Of a stretch of DNA of 64,000 nt, positions 26,964 to 35,274 are shown in pieces; the stretch's first letter is position 1, and each line of letters begins with the position of its first letter. Both the position numbers and the translations under genes were made by a program. The stretch comes from Rhodothermales bacterium (GTDB lineage Bacteria > Bacteroidota > Rhodothermia > Rhodothermales > UBA10348): positions 96,257 through 160,256 of the forward strand of contig JAVJVN010000009.1 of assembly GCA_040221055.1 (NCBI GenBank). The letters are read 5' to 3'. Under the pieces are notes generated by a model. It saw nothing but the letters and a program-made list of their open reading frames with translations. It ran no database searches and had not been told where the DNA came from.

Positions 26964-28295
26964 TCAAGAATACGAAGATACGACGCACTTGACGGCTGTA
27001 CCGCCGGATGGCCGGGAACGGATGGACAATGAACCACCGATGACCCGGGCCCGGTATCCCATGATATCGACACCCATCCCCCGGTCTGCGGACAACTTCT
27101 TGGGAAAGCCCACCCCGTCGTCCTCGACGGCCAATTCAACCGCATGTCCTTTCTTGGCCAGGCGAACTGAAATCCGGGAAGCCCGACCGTGCTTGACGGC
27201 GTTGCTGATGGCCTCCTGTGCAATCCGATAAAGATTGGACGCCATGCCGCTGTCATCCAACGACAGGTCACCCTGGGACTCCAGGGTGATACTCACGTCA
27301 AACATCCGCTCGGCGTTCTTGCACAGGATACGCAGCGCGGCCAGCAGGCCATCTCCCTCCAGTTCAACCTGAACCAATCCCCGGGCCAGATTCCGCGCCA
27401 GCTGATCCGCATCCCTTACCAGTTGCGTGATTTCGAACAGATCACCGGCCAACGCGGAGCCCTGCGCCTCCATCTGACGTGCCAGGTTCTGGGTAATCAG
27501 ACCGATTCCCGTCAGCATCTGTCCCAATCCATCGTGCAGATCCTGACCGATCCTCCGGCGCTCCTGCTCCGAAATGCGCAGGATTTCACTCTCCAGCCGT
27601 CTTCGCTCCGTGATATCGCGAACCACCCCCGTAAAAAACACATCCCCGTGCTTGCGAACCTCCGACACGGCCAGGTCCATCGGGAAGGTCGTGCCATCCT
27701 TGCGCAGACCATTCACCTCCCTCCCGATCCCGATGATCCGGGCCTGTCCGGTCCGGAGGTAGTTGTTCACGTACTCATCGTGCTGCTCCCGGTGGGGATT
27801 CGGCATGAGCATGGAGACGTTGCGTCCAATAACTTCCTCGGCTTCATAGCCGAAAATGGACGCCGCGGCCCGGTTGTAGGATTGGATGATGCCCTTGCTG
27901 TCAATGATGATAATGCCGTCCACGGTCGTCTCGAACAAGGCCGCATACTCCCGTTGCCGAATATCCCGGATGCCTACACGCCGTTCTATGAAGGGCAGTC
28001 GTTGAACCAGGTGATCCACCGAATAGAACAAGTCGTCAATCGCATCCACGTTGCTGAACTGTTCAGACAGCGACCCGAATGCCAGGCAAACACGCGAGTG
28101 CGCTACGCCCAGCGCGGTATCCACCAATCCGGCGGCATCGGGCAAATCCACAATGACGACCAGATCACAATCCAGCGGATTTGCCTGCTCGATCCCGTCC
28201 AATGACCCGGCAGCAGCAACCAGGTGCCCGGCCTGTGACATGGCATCCACGACCTCCCCCGCCATCCTGCTGTCCCCTACGACCAGAACGTGCAT
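26964..28295 (-). CDS. FixL-like PAS sensor histidine kinase (HisKA_3 type)
   Basis: 443 residues, soluble. An N-terminal Rossmann-like pseudo-receiver domain (1-105), a PAS domain (about 115-230) and a NarL-type kinase core: His254 in RRIGQDLHDGLGQ with the DxxxQ phosphatase motif intact, then IAQEAISNAVKHG, VEDDGVGFP and a Gly-rich lid. The PAS is strikingly like that of the oxygen sensor FixL (IIGIGREV, then KDGTTFPMDL), but the residue that should be the haem-ligand His is Arg186. So a haem-based oxygen sensor is unlikely. It is 15 bases after the SixA-like gene and 19 bases before its response regulator. Confidence 0.92.
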   Translation of the reverse strand: MHVLVVGDSRMAGEVVDAMSQAGHLVAAAGSLDGIEQANPLDCDLVVIVDLPDAAGLVDTALGVAHSRVCLAFGSLSEQFSNVDAIDDLFYSVDHLVQRLPFIERRVGIRDIRQREYAALFETTVDGIIIIDSKGIIQSYNRAAASIFGYEAEEVIGRNVSMLMPNPHREQHDEYVNNYLRTGQARIIGIGREVNGLRKDGTTFPMDLAVSEVRKHGDVFFTGVVRDITERRRLESEILRISEQERRRIGQDLHDGLGQMLTGIGLITQNLARQMEAQGSALAGDLFEITQLVRDADQLARNLARGLVQVELEGDGLLAALRILCKNAERMFDVSITLESQGDLSLDDSGMASNLYRIAQEAISNAVKHGRASRISVRLAKKGHAVELAVEDDGVGFPKKLSADRGMGVDIMGYRARVIGGSLSIRSRPSGGTAVKCVVSSYS

Positions 28296-28310
28296 GCTCC
28301 TTCCTCGTGA

Positions 28311-28829
28311 TTACAGATTGGTCGTTGGGAATTCACGCGGCGTAACCAATGCCGTCAGTTGTCCGGATCCGGTAGTCATCCTTCCAGGCACCTGAAGAAC
28401 GGCCAGGGTCGCGGTTGGAACCTCCAAGGAGGAACCAGCGGCTATCCGGGAAACCAATCCGGACAAGATCGGCTGATGTCCCACCATCATGAGCGTTTCA
28501 ACGCGCGAAATGTGTTCAGCCAGGATTTCAAATGCTTTGGCAACCGGCGCGAGGTACAGTTCGTCGAGATGGACGACGGGAATATCCTTCCATCCGGCGG
28601 CGTCCCGGACCGTGGTCCACGTCTCCCGGGTGCGGGAGGCTGTCGAACAAAGGACAAGTACCGGCACCAACCCATTCCTGTCAAGGAATACCCCAGCTGC
28701 TGCCGACTCCTCGCGTCCACGACTGTTGAGTGGTCGCTCATGGTCGGAGTCCGCACCAGCGTACCAATCAGACTTCCCGTGTCGCATGAGCAACAGCGTT
28801 TTGTCCAGTACTGAATTCTCGTCGATCAT
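28311..28829 (-). CDS. sixA: SixA-like histidine phosphatase
   Basis: 172 residues, a histidine-phosphatase superfamily (phosphoglycerate-mutase-like) enzyme. The catalytic RHG motif is in LLLMRHGKSDW, and the second His is in MMVGHQPILSGL near residue 110. The size and opening match SixA, which removes phosphate from phosphohistidine proteins such as HPt domains. ATG at 28829 overlaps the stop of folB (ATGA). It sits directly upstream of a histidine kinase gene, so its target could be the kinase, an inference. A small-molecule phosphatase role cannot be excluded. Confidence 0.85.
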   Translation of the reverse strand: MIDENSVLDKTLLLMRHGKSDWYAGADSDHERPLNSRGREESAAAGVFLDRNGLVPVLVLCSTASRTRETWTTVRDAAGWKDIPVVHLDELYLAPVAKAFEILAEHISRVETLMMVGHQPILSGLVSRIAAGSSLEVPTATLAVLQVPGRMTTGSGQLTALVTPREFPTTNL

Positions 28830-29197
28830 GATCCCCGTACGCACTTGTAGACGGCCTCTGCCCGGTCACACGGACCTCCCACGGGCGGGTTCGCCTTGCG
28901 GACCGTAACCTGCACACTGTGGACAATGGGCGCCTCGTCCAGAATCCGATGGGCCATCAAGTACGCCAGGCGTTCAATGAGGAAGAACCGGTTGTTGAGG
29001 ATGATCTCCTTCGCCAGTGCGTAGACCATTTCATAGTCCACCGTCCGTTCCAGATCATCATTCCGGGCCGCATCCTCGAAGTTGACGGCCATTTCCACAT
29101 CCACCTCGTATCGCCCCCCTATGCGGTGTTCCTCCTGCATGACGCCATGGTGGGCGTAAAAAACCGCATTGATCAGTCGAACCGTTCCCAATTCCAT
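28826..29197 (-). CDS. folB: Dihydroneopterin aldolase
   Basis: 123 residues, the normal size of FolB. The N-terminus VRLINAVFYAHHGVMQEEHRIGG contains the substrate-binding His-Gly and conserved Glu22; the C-terminal VTVRKANPPVGG holds the catalytic Lys. The enzyme splits dihydroneopterin into hydroxymethyl-dihydropterin and glycolaldehyde in folate synthesis. It lies 8 bases after the monoheme lipoprotein gene and overlaps the SixA-like gene. No other pterin gene is adjacent; folD is far away at 61153. Confidence 0.93.
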   Translation of the reverse strand: MELGTVRLINAVFYAHHGVMQEEHRIGGRYEVDVEMAVNFEDAARNDDLERTVDYEMVYALAKEIILNNRFFLIERLAYLMAHRILDEAPIVHSVQVTVRKANPPVGGPCDRAEAVYKCVRGS

Positions 29198-29205
29198 GGT
29201 AATCT

Positions 29206-30189
29206 TCAGGGTGAAACCCCGTACTTCTCCAGAAGCACCCGTTCTTCGGGACTTGCTTCACCACGGATGGCACGGGATCGTATTCCGGAAAGGAATACGG
29301 TGGCATAAACCCCCAATATCGTGTCGGCACGTTTCATATGCTCCGAGAGGATCGATGCCACAACCGGATCCCTGAAGTCGGCGCCGACGTAAATACGCCG
29401 CTCCCCGGCAGGTCCGGGCGATGCCTCGGCCGGAAAACTGCGCTCGGGCTCGAACGCACGGTTTCCGTTGTGACATCCCAGGCATTGCGTCGGCACATCC
29501 ATGGTGCCGTCATGTTTACGGATCCGGTCGACCAGCCGCCCCGACGCATCGTATCCGGCATAGTCCCACAGGGAATCGGCCCGTTTCACCATCGCCGTGG
29601 TTTCCACCAATCGGTCCTGGTCGTAGTGGTCTGCAATGAACCACGTGCCGACCGGATACCGCAGCCCTTCCGGTTCGGCGCCGGACTCCAGTGCATGCAG
29701 GAGCGCGTCCATGGGTACATGGATGCGTCGTTCCCAGGGGGACATGGAACCCGACACATCCAAACGGAACCAGGCTGGATCGTCCCTGAAGGAGCCTACC
29801 GATTCCATGAGGTCTGCCGTCGTGCGTGGCAGTCCGCGTGCTTCGTACCAGGTTTGACGCACGAATGTGGACAGGATATCCCATGTCAACGCTCCGGTCC
29901 CGACAGACAGATACAGTGAATCCATGGATGCCATGGCTTGCGGGACCGAGGCGGGGCGGTTCAGATACCAGGCTCCATCCTCGTTCGTCACGAGGCCGGC
30001 CGCAACCGGATTGGAGACCGGATCCAGGTAGGAACCGAAATAATAGTGGATCAGGGCATCCTCTCCCGACCGGTCCAGGCGGATGGGTATCCGGCTCGAT
30101 CCCGACCCGTCATCCTCCGCTGCCGGATTGCAACCAGCGAGCAGTACCAGCATGACGGGTAGAGCCAGCATCCATCGCATGTAGGACAT
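29206..30189 (-). CDS. Putative monoheme cytochrome-like lipoprotein
   Basis: 327 residues. The N-terminal lipoprotein signal ends in LLAGC with Cys20. A single haem-c motif CLGCH sits near residue 235 (TQCLGCHNGNRAF), flanked by a Pro- and Gly-rich stretch. The first half has no recognised family. The C-terminal part (SEHMKRADTILGVYATVFL) is helical and contains a Met (EHMKR) that could be the distal ligand. The combination resembles the cytochrome c-type haem lipoproteins of unknown role. The start could also be the ATG at 30180. Function is not assigned; electron transfer is an inference. Confidence 0.65.
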   Translation of the reverse strand: MSYMRWMLALPVMLVLLAGCNPAAEDDGSGSSRIPIRLDRSGEDALIHYYFGSYLDPVSNPVAAGLVTNEDGAWYLNRPASVPQAMASMDSLYLSVGTGALTWDILSTFVRQTWYEARGLPRTTADLMESVGSFRDDPAWFRLDVSGSMSPWERRIHVPMDALLHALESGAEPEGLRYPVGTWFIADHYDQDRLVETTAMVKRADSLWDYAGYDASGRLVDRIRKHDGTMDVPTQCLGCHNGNRAFEPERSFPAEASPGPAGERRIYVGADFRDPVVASILSEHMKRADTILGVYATVFLSGIRSRAIRGEASPEERVLLEKYGVSP

Positions 30190-30310
30190 AGAGGCATCAC
30201 AGACAAATGATCAACGTCCCGGCCCAACGATACCGACATTCGAGGCGTTCCCTTGAGGAATCAGTATTTTGACCGATCCAGAGAGCAATTGAACCTCTCA
30301 ACTACGCAAA

Positions 30311-31162
30311 TTGGACACAACGCTGCCCATATGGCTCCTAATCATCGGTTTCGCCCTGCTCATCGCAGGACCGGCCATCGGTTGGTTTGCAGCCGTATGG
30401 CGCATGCAACGCCGGGAGGAAGAGCTTGACGAGCGCGAGCGTCGCATCCGTCTGAAAGTCCTTGAATTGCAACGCAGCACATTCCAGGACTCGACGACCC
30501 GGATCCACGGAGGGCGTGATCCCCAGGATCCGTCCGAAACCGGGGCCGCAGACGTGGAATCAGCGCTCATGACGTCTGTCCGCGAACAATTGGCCCAGGC
30601 AGAGTTCGAACGTGTGTCCCTCCAGGAGGAGCATGAAATCGAGCGCACCATCCTGCAGGAAGAACTGCGCGCAGCCCGGGATGAAATCGAGCGCCTCAGG
30701 AACGCCCCGGCCTCGTTCGTGGATGTCCCCGAAATGGATCTGTCTGACATCCGATTTGCCGAACCGGAGCCCGAACCGGAGCCCGAACCGGAGCCCGATG
30801 ACCCATTCGATTTCCATTGGACCGGACCCCTGCCTATTCCTTCACCGGCACATACCCCTGAACCTCCCAGACGTCCTGAACCTCCCAAACGCCCGGCCTT
30901 CCAACCAGTATCCGACCTCGTGGAGCCGTCACGGGATACGAGCGGTGCCCCCCCGCTCCAGCGTCTGCTTGGCATGAATGCCGAACAATATGCCCTGCTC
31001 GAAGAAATCGGATATGCTACGGTCGACCGGATCGCATCGCTGACCACGGTCTCCGTGGAGCGATTGTCCGGGATATTCGGCGTGCCGGAAAGCGAGATCC
31101 GGGAGCATTGGATACCGGATGCACAGAAAGCCGTATTCAGCGCGGAATTCAACCGGACTTGA
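30311..31162 (+). CDS. Membrane-anchored coiled-coil protein with EP repeats and a helical C-terminal domain
   Basis: 283 residues, no clear family. The N-terminus is one membrane helix (PIWLLIIGFALLIAGPAIGWF). Then comes a strong coiled coil (about 33-60 and 85-135, Glu/Arg rich), an acidic linker with [14 protein letters not shown], a Pro-rich spacer, and a compact C-terminal domain (LLGMNAEQYALLEEIGYATVDRIASL onwards) that looks like a helix-hairpin-helix pair. The start is a TTG at 30311, with no other in-frame start upstream. A structural or scaffold role at the inner membrane is an inference. Its 121-base upstream spacer shows no convincing promoter. Confidence 0.72.
   Translation: MDTTLPIWLLIIGFALLIAGPAIGWFAAVWRMQRREEELDERERRIRLKVLELQRSTFQDSTTRIHGGRDPQDPSETGAADVESALMTSVREQLAQAEFERVSLQEEHEIERTILQEELRAARDEIERLRNAPASFVDVPEMDLSDIRFAEPEPEPEPEPEPDDPFDFHWTGPLPIPSPAHTPEPPRRPEPPKRPAFQPVSDLVEPSRDTSGAPPLQRLLGMNAEQYALLEEIGYATVDRIASLTTVSVERLSGIFGVPESEIREHWIPDAQKAVFSAEFNRT
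30761..30796 (+). repeat. Three tandem 12-base repeats coding for Glu-Pro
   Basis: GAACCGGAGCCC occurs three times in a row (30761-30772, 30773-30784, 30785-30796) and codes for the EPEP linker of the coiled-coil protein. Copy number could vary between strains by slippage. Confidence 0.8.
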
Positions 31163-31177
31163 CGCGAGGCGATCGGC

Positions 31178-32104
31178 CTACGTCGCCAGCGTCACCGCCG
31201 GAATGGACGTCAGACTCCGGAATTCGTGGATACGATAGCTCAACTCATCCGCCGTCAGGGTTGCCAGTCGGTCCGGCCCGAACGCTTCTACACAGAATGA
31301 CGCTACTGCACTTCCATAGACCAGGGCGTTCTTCAACGCACTTTCGTCAATGGGTCCGCACGTCGAGAGATATCCCGAGAAACCGCCCATGAAGGCATCA
31401 CCGGCACCGGTCGGGTCCTGGATGTCCTCGAGTGGATAGGCGGGAACGGCAAAAACCGTATCGTCGACGAACAACAACGCGCCATGCTCCCCCTTCTTGA
31501 TCACGACAATGTGGGGGCCCATTTCCCGAATCAACCGGGCCGACCGGATGAGATTCGGCTCGCCAGACAATTCCCGCGCTTCCGAATCGTTGATCACCAG
31601 GCAATCAATACGTCGCAACAAGTCCTTCAGGGCCTCGGGCGTATGATCAATCCAGAAGTTCATGGTATCACAGATCACCAAATCTGCATCGGGCACCTGA
31701 TCCAGGACGCTGGCCTGGACCGTCGGGTCCAGATTGCCCAGGCACAGGATCCGACTGTCGAGATAGGCTGAAGGCACATTCGGACGGAAGGTCGACAGTA
31801 CATTCAGATCCGTATAGAGCGTATCCCGCGTGTTCAGGTCGTAGTGGTACCGTCCTCCCCACGCAAACGTCTTGCCATCTGCCTGGACTTCAAGCCCTTC
31901 CAGATCCACGCCGTTCGAACGCATGACCTGCATGTACTCGTCCGGAAAATCGTTCCCCACCACCGCCACAAGGCGAGGTGACGGACACATGAACCGGGCA
32001 GCCATCGTGATGTACATGGCGCTCCCGCCCAGGACACGGTCACGCTGACCAAAAGGAGTCTGGATCCGATCGAAAGCGACCGTACCTACTGCGAGAACAC
32101 TCAT
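31178..32104 (-). CDS. PfkB-family carbohydrate kinase
   Basis: 308 residues. PfkB signature 2 DPTGAGDAFMGG near 235-245 holds the catalytic Asp; the N-terminal GGSAMYITMAARF is the Gly-rich substrate loop; GNLDP and INDSEARELSG are family phrases. The enzyme phosphorylates a sugar or nucleoside using ATP. Related bacterial genes are annotated as ribokinase, adenosine kinase or sugar kinase; the substrate cannot be chosen. ATG at 32104 gives the usual opening MSVLAVGTVAFDRI; longer starts overlap the divergent TPR gene. The divergent spacer of 144 bases contains an inverted repeat CGCCTGC/GCAGGCG at 32145-32176. Confidence 0.88.
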   Translation of the reverse strand: MSVLAVGTVAFDRIQTPFGQRDRVLGGSAMYITMAARFMCPSPRLVAVVGNDFPDEYMQVMRSNGVDLEGLEVQADGKTFAWGGRYHYDLNTRDTLYTDLNVLSTFRPNVPSAYLDSRILCLGNLDPTVQASVLDQVPDADLVICDTMNFWIDHTPEALKDLLRRIDCLVINDSEARELSGEPNLIRSARLIREMGPHIVVIKKGEHGALLFVDDTVFAVPAYPLEDIQDPTGAGDAFMGGFSGYLSTCGPIDESALKNALVYGSAVASFCVEAFGPDRLATLTADELSYRIHEFRSLTSIPAVTLAT

Positions 32105-32144
32105 GTTTTTCCGGTTGTGGCAAAGAAAGCGCCCCAAGATACAA

Positions 32145-32176
32145 CGCCTGCCCGTCTTTTTTGGTTGTCGCAGGCG
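32145..32176. repeat. Inverted repeat between the PfkB and TPR genes
   Basis: CGCCTGC (32145-32151) and GCAGGCG (32170-32176) are perfect 7-base inverted arms around 18 bases containing six T. Stem or operator; not identified further. Confidence 0.35.
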
Positions 32177-32248
32177 ATCCCGGAAACGTAGCCGATCAGC
32201 GACCGTATTGGAGGCCAACATCCACGCAGCGCTCTCCTTCCACAACGC

Positions 32249-35200
32249 ATGAAGCTCCGACGGTTGATCCGACTGTTTTTTCTGTCCACGTTGACGTCTG
32301 CCTGGCTCCTGATGACGGCTCCCGTCCTGGCACAGCCGGTGAATACGGACGCGGAACGACTGTTCGAAACCGGCTTCGAACAGTTCCAGAACAACGTTTT
32401 CGCCAACGCCATTGACTCGTTCAATGAGCTGCGCCGGACCTATCCTGACCATCCCCGTTCGATGGATGCGATGTATTACACCGCCGAAGCCCAACTGGCG
32501 CTCGGTCGCGATGAAGAAGCCATCCGCATCCTGGATGCGTTCGATGCGTCCTGGCCCACCCACCCGTTCGCCTTCGGTACCCGGCTCGCCCTGGGCAAGT
32601 TCTATTTCGACCGGGGTGAGTGGTCCCGGGCCAGCAACGTCCTGGAAAGCGTTCTGGAACGGAGTCCCGGCCCCGAATCCTCGGCGCTCGCCCTCTACTG
32701 GATGGCTGAATCACGGATCCGGATGAATGAACCCGATGCGGCCATCCGGACGTTCCAGCGGATTGTGGATGAATTCCCCGGGACTCCGACCGCCCCGCGT
32801 GCCGCGTACGCCATTGCAGTCGCCCAGGTCAACATGGCCCGCTACGACCAGGCAGCCGGCAGCTTCGAGGACCTGGCATCACGCTGGCCGAATTCGGATT
32901 ATGCGCGCAATGTGGGGCTGGCCCTGGCCGAAGTCTACTACGAACTGGATGATTTCGGACGCACCGCCGACGAAATACGGCGCCAATTGCCCTATCTGGA
33001 CGGGGTCGCGCGCGACCGGGCGCGGTTCCTGCTGGCCGAGTCGCTCAATCAGCTTCGTCAGCACGACGATGCCATCGTGGAGTACCGGTATTTCACGGAA
33101 GGTGACCCCGGCAATCCATACTATCGTCGTGCACTGTACGGCCTGGCATGGAATTACCACCACCAGGAATCCTGGCAATGGGCGGCCGATACGTTCCGCT
33201 TGGTCCATGAATCGGGGGCGGATGACCTGTCGGCCGAGTCCATGTATTACGAAGCCGTCAACCGGCGCATGGCCCGGGAGGATGCAGAAGCCGTCCGGAT
33301 ATTCGAGAGCTATGTCACGAACTGGCCGGACCACAGCATGGTGGACCATGGATGGCATGAACTCGGCGTGTTGCAATACCAGCGTCGGAACTGGGCAGAG
33401 GCCAGGGATGCATTGTCCGTCTTCGTCAGCGGATTCCCGGAGTCCGACGTCCGTGGTGACGCCCTCATGCACCTTGGAAACGCCCACATCGCCCTTGGGG
33501 AATTCGACCCCGCGCTGCAAGCGTTCGATCGGGCCATCGCGCTGGACGCGGCGCCCGTATCCCTGCGTGAAGACATCCGGTTCCAGAAAGCATGGTTGCT
33601 TTACAGGAATCGGAATTACCGGGAGGCTTCCGAACAATTCCTGGCACTGTTCGAATCCAATTCCGTCTCCGTGCAAGCCGCCGAGGCCCTGTTCTGGGCC
33701 GCCGAAAGCTATTTCCAGGTGGACAATTTCCGCCGGGCCGAGACGCTGTTCGAGCGGTATCTGAACAGCTACCCCGGTGGCAGGCACGTGGACGCGGCCC
33801 ACTATGCATTGGGCTGGACGTATTTCCGACAAGGTCGTTATACCGAAGCCATCCCGGAATTCCAGCGCTTCCTGAACGCCTATCAGGAAACTTCCGAGAC
33901 GGTTCCGTACCGCTCCGATGCCCGATTGCGCCTCGCGGACAGCTACTTTGCCCTGAAGCGCTACGCAGAAGCCGTACGGGTTTACGGCCAGATGGCTGCC
34001 GATGGCGACGATTATGCCCTCTACCAGATCGGTCAGGCCTACTCCAACGCCGGTGACGCCTTCGAAGCCATTTCCACGTTCCGGCAACTCCTGACCGACT
34101 ACCCGGATTCGGAGTGGCAGGAGGAATCCCGGTATCAACTCGGATATCTCTATTTTCTGGGCCAGGAATACGAATTGGCCATCTCGACGTGGGAAGAACT
34201 CATTGCCGATTTTCCGCGTGATCCGCTCGCCGCCAAGGCGCAGTATGGCATCGGCGATGCCTGGTTCAATGCCGGAGAGACGGAAGCTGCCGTACGTGCC
34301 TATCAGCAGGTATTGACCGGTTATCCGGGCAGCCCGTTCACGGCCGATGCCGCCGCAGGCATCCAGTTTGCCCTCATGGCCGACGGGCAGGACCGAAGGG
34401 CCGATTCCATCGTGGACTCGCTCGCAACAGCGCTGGCTGGCACTCCGGCAGCCGATCAGCTCCGCTTCCGCCAGGCCGAAGCGAAATACCAGAGTGGTCG
34501 CTCCGGAGCTGCTGCTACTGATTTTGCAGCCTTCGTGTCCTCGGACGCCGAGCCCGTTCTGAAAGCCGAAGCATGGTATTACCTGGGAATGATTGCACGG
34601 GATGATGCGCGGCCTGCAGAGGCCATGGATGCGTTCCGTCAGGTCCTGCAAGCCCCGGCCACCGCCAACCGCCGGGCGCAGGCCGCGCGCGAACTCGGTC
34701 ACCTCGAACTGGATGCCGGTAATGCCGAAGCGGCACTCACATCGTTCCAGGCTGTAGAGCGCGCCGCAGAGGGCAATGCCCGGCTGGTGGCGGAAGCGCG
34801 GTTCGGGCAAAGTCTGGCCCTCTCTCAATTGGGGCGCGATGCGGAGGCGCGTCGCCTGCTTGAGGATGTGGTGGAGCAAACCGGCTCCTCCCCCGATGCG
34901 CACCCGGCTCTCCTGGGTCTTGCCCGTCTGTATCTGGACGAAGGAAATACCAATGCAGCCGTACCCCTGCTGAACCAGCTGGCTGCCGAAGCCCAGGATG
35001 AAACCGGTGCCGAAGCCCTGTATCTGCTCGGACAGGAGTATTTGCTCAGAAACAATCCCCGCCAAGCGATAGAAACCCTGGGACGGATGGCCGCGCTCTT
35101 TCCCGGCTATCCGGAGTGGATGGCGAAGTCGCTCATGGCCCAGGGACAAGCCTTCGAATCGCTGGGCGAAGCCGGCCAGGCCCTCCAACTCTACAATGAG

Positions 35201-35272
35201 TTGGTTTCCACCTATCCCGACGCCACCGAGGCCGCCGCCGCACGCGCCCGGATAGCCGCACTGGAGAACTGA
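32249..35272 (+). CDS. Large periplasmic TPR protein (about 1,000 residues)
   Basis: 1,007 residues. Signal peptide at 1-29 (ends VLAQ). The whole remainder is tetratricopeptide repeats, roughly 25 units of about 34 residues with the A-x-x-x-Y/F pattern; a few read as DAAIRTFQRIVDEFPGTPTA and EAVRAYQQVLTGYPGSPFTAD. It resembles the BamD/YbgF (CpoB) style of outer-membrane or Tol-associated scaffold but is much longer. The 3' end has 2 bases before the OM barrel gene, then SPOR, ExbB and ExbD genes follow, so it is the first gene of a five-gene envelope operon. A scaffold linking the barrel to the energised complex is inference. Confidence 0.87.
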   Translation: MKLRRLIRLFFLSTLTSAWLLMTAPVLAQPVNTDAERLFETGFEQFQNNVFANAIDSFNELRRTYPDHPRSMDAMYYTAEAQLALGRDEEAIRILDAFDASWPTHPFAFGTRLALGKFYFDRGEWSRASNVLESVLERSPGPESSALALYWMAESRIRMNEPDAAIRTFQRIVDEFPGTPTAPRAAYAIAVAQVNMARYDQAAGSFEDLASRWPNSDYARNVGLALAEVYYELDDFGRTADEIRRQLPYLDGVARDRARFLLAESLNQLRQHDDAIVEYRYFTEGDPGNPYYRRALYGLAWNYHHQESWQWAADTFRLVHESGADDLSAESMYYEAVNRRMAREDAEAVRIFESYVTNWPDHSMVDHGWHELGVLQYQRRNWAEARDALSVFVSGFPESDVRGDALMHLGNAHIALGEFDPALQAFDRAIALDAAPVSLREDIRFQKAWLLYRNRNYREASEQFLALFESNSVSVQAAEALFWAAESYFQVDNFRRAETLFERYLNSYPGGRHVDAAHYALGWTYFRQGRYTEAIPEFQRFLNAYQETSETVPYRSDARLRLADSYFALKRYAEAVRVYGQMAADGDDYALYQIGQAYSNAGDAFEAISTFRQLLTDYPDSEWQEESRYQLGYLYFLGQEYELAISTWEELIADFPRDPLAAKAQYGIGDAWFNAGETEAAVRAYQQVLTGYPGSPFTADAAAGIQFALMADGQDRRADSIVDSLATALAGTPAADQLRFRQAEAKYQSGRSGAAATDFAAFVSSDAEPVLKAEAWYYLGMIARDDARPAEAMDAFRQVLQAPATANRRAQAARELGHLELDAGNAEAALTSFQAVERAAEGNARLVAEARFGQSLALSQLGRDAEARRLLEDVVEQTGSSPDAHPALLGLARLYLDEGNTNAAVPLLNQLAAEAQDETGAEALYLLGQEYLLRNNPRQAIETLGRMAALFPGYPEWMAKSLMAQGQAFESLGEAGQALQLYNELVSTYPDATEAAAARARIAALEN

Positions 35273-35274
35273 CC

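Noticed and set aside
26964-28295. Haem-based oxygen sensor (true FixL)
   Set aside because: The expected haem His is Arg186, so I kept it only as FixL-like.
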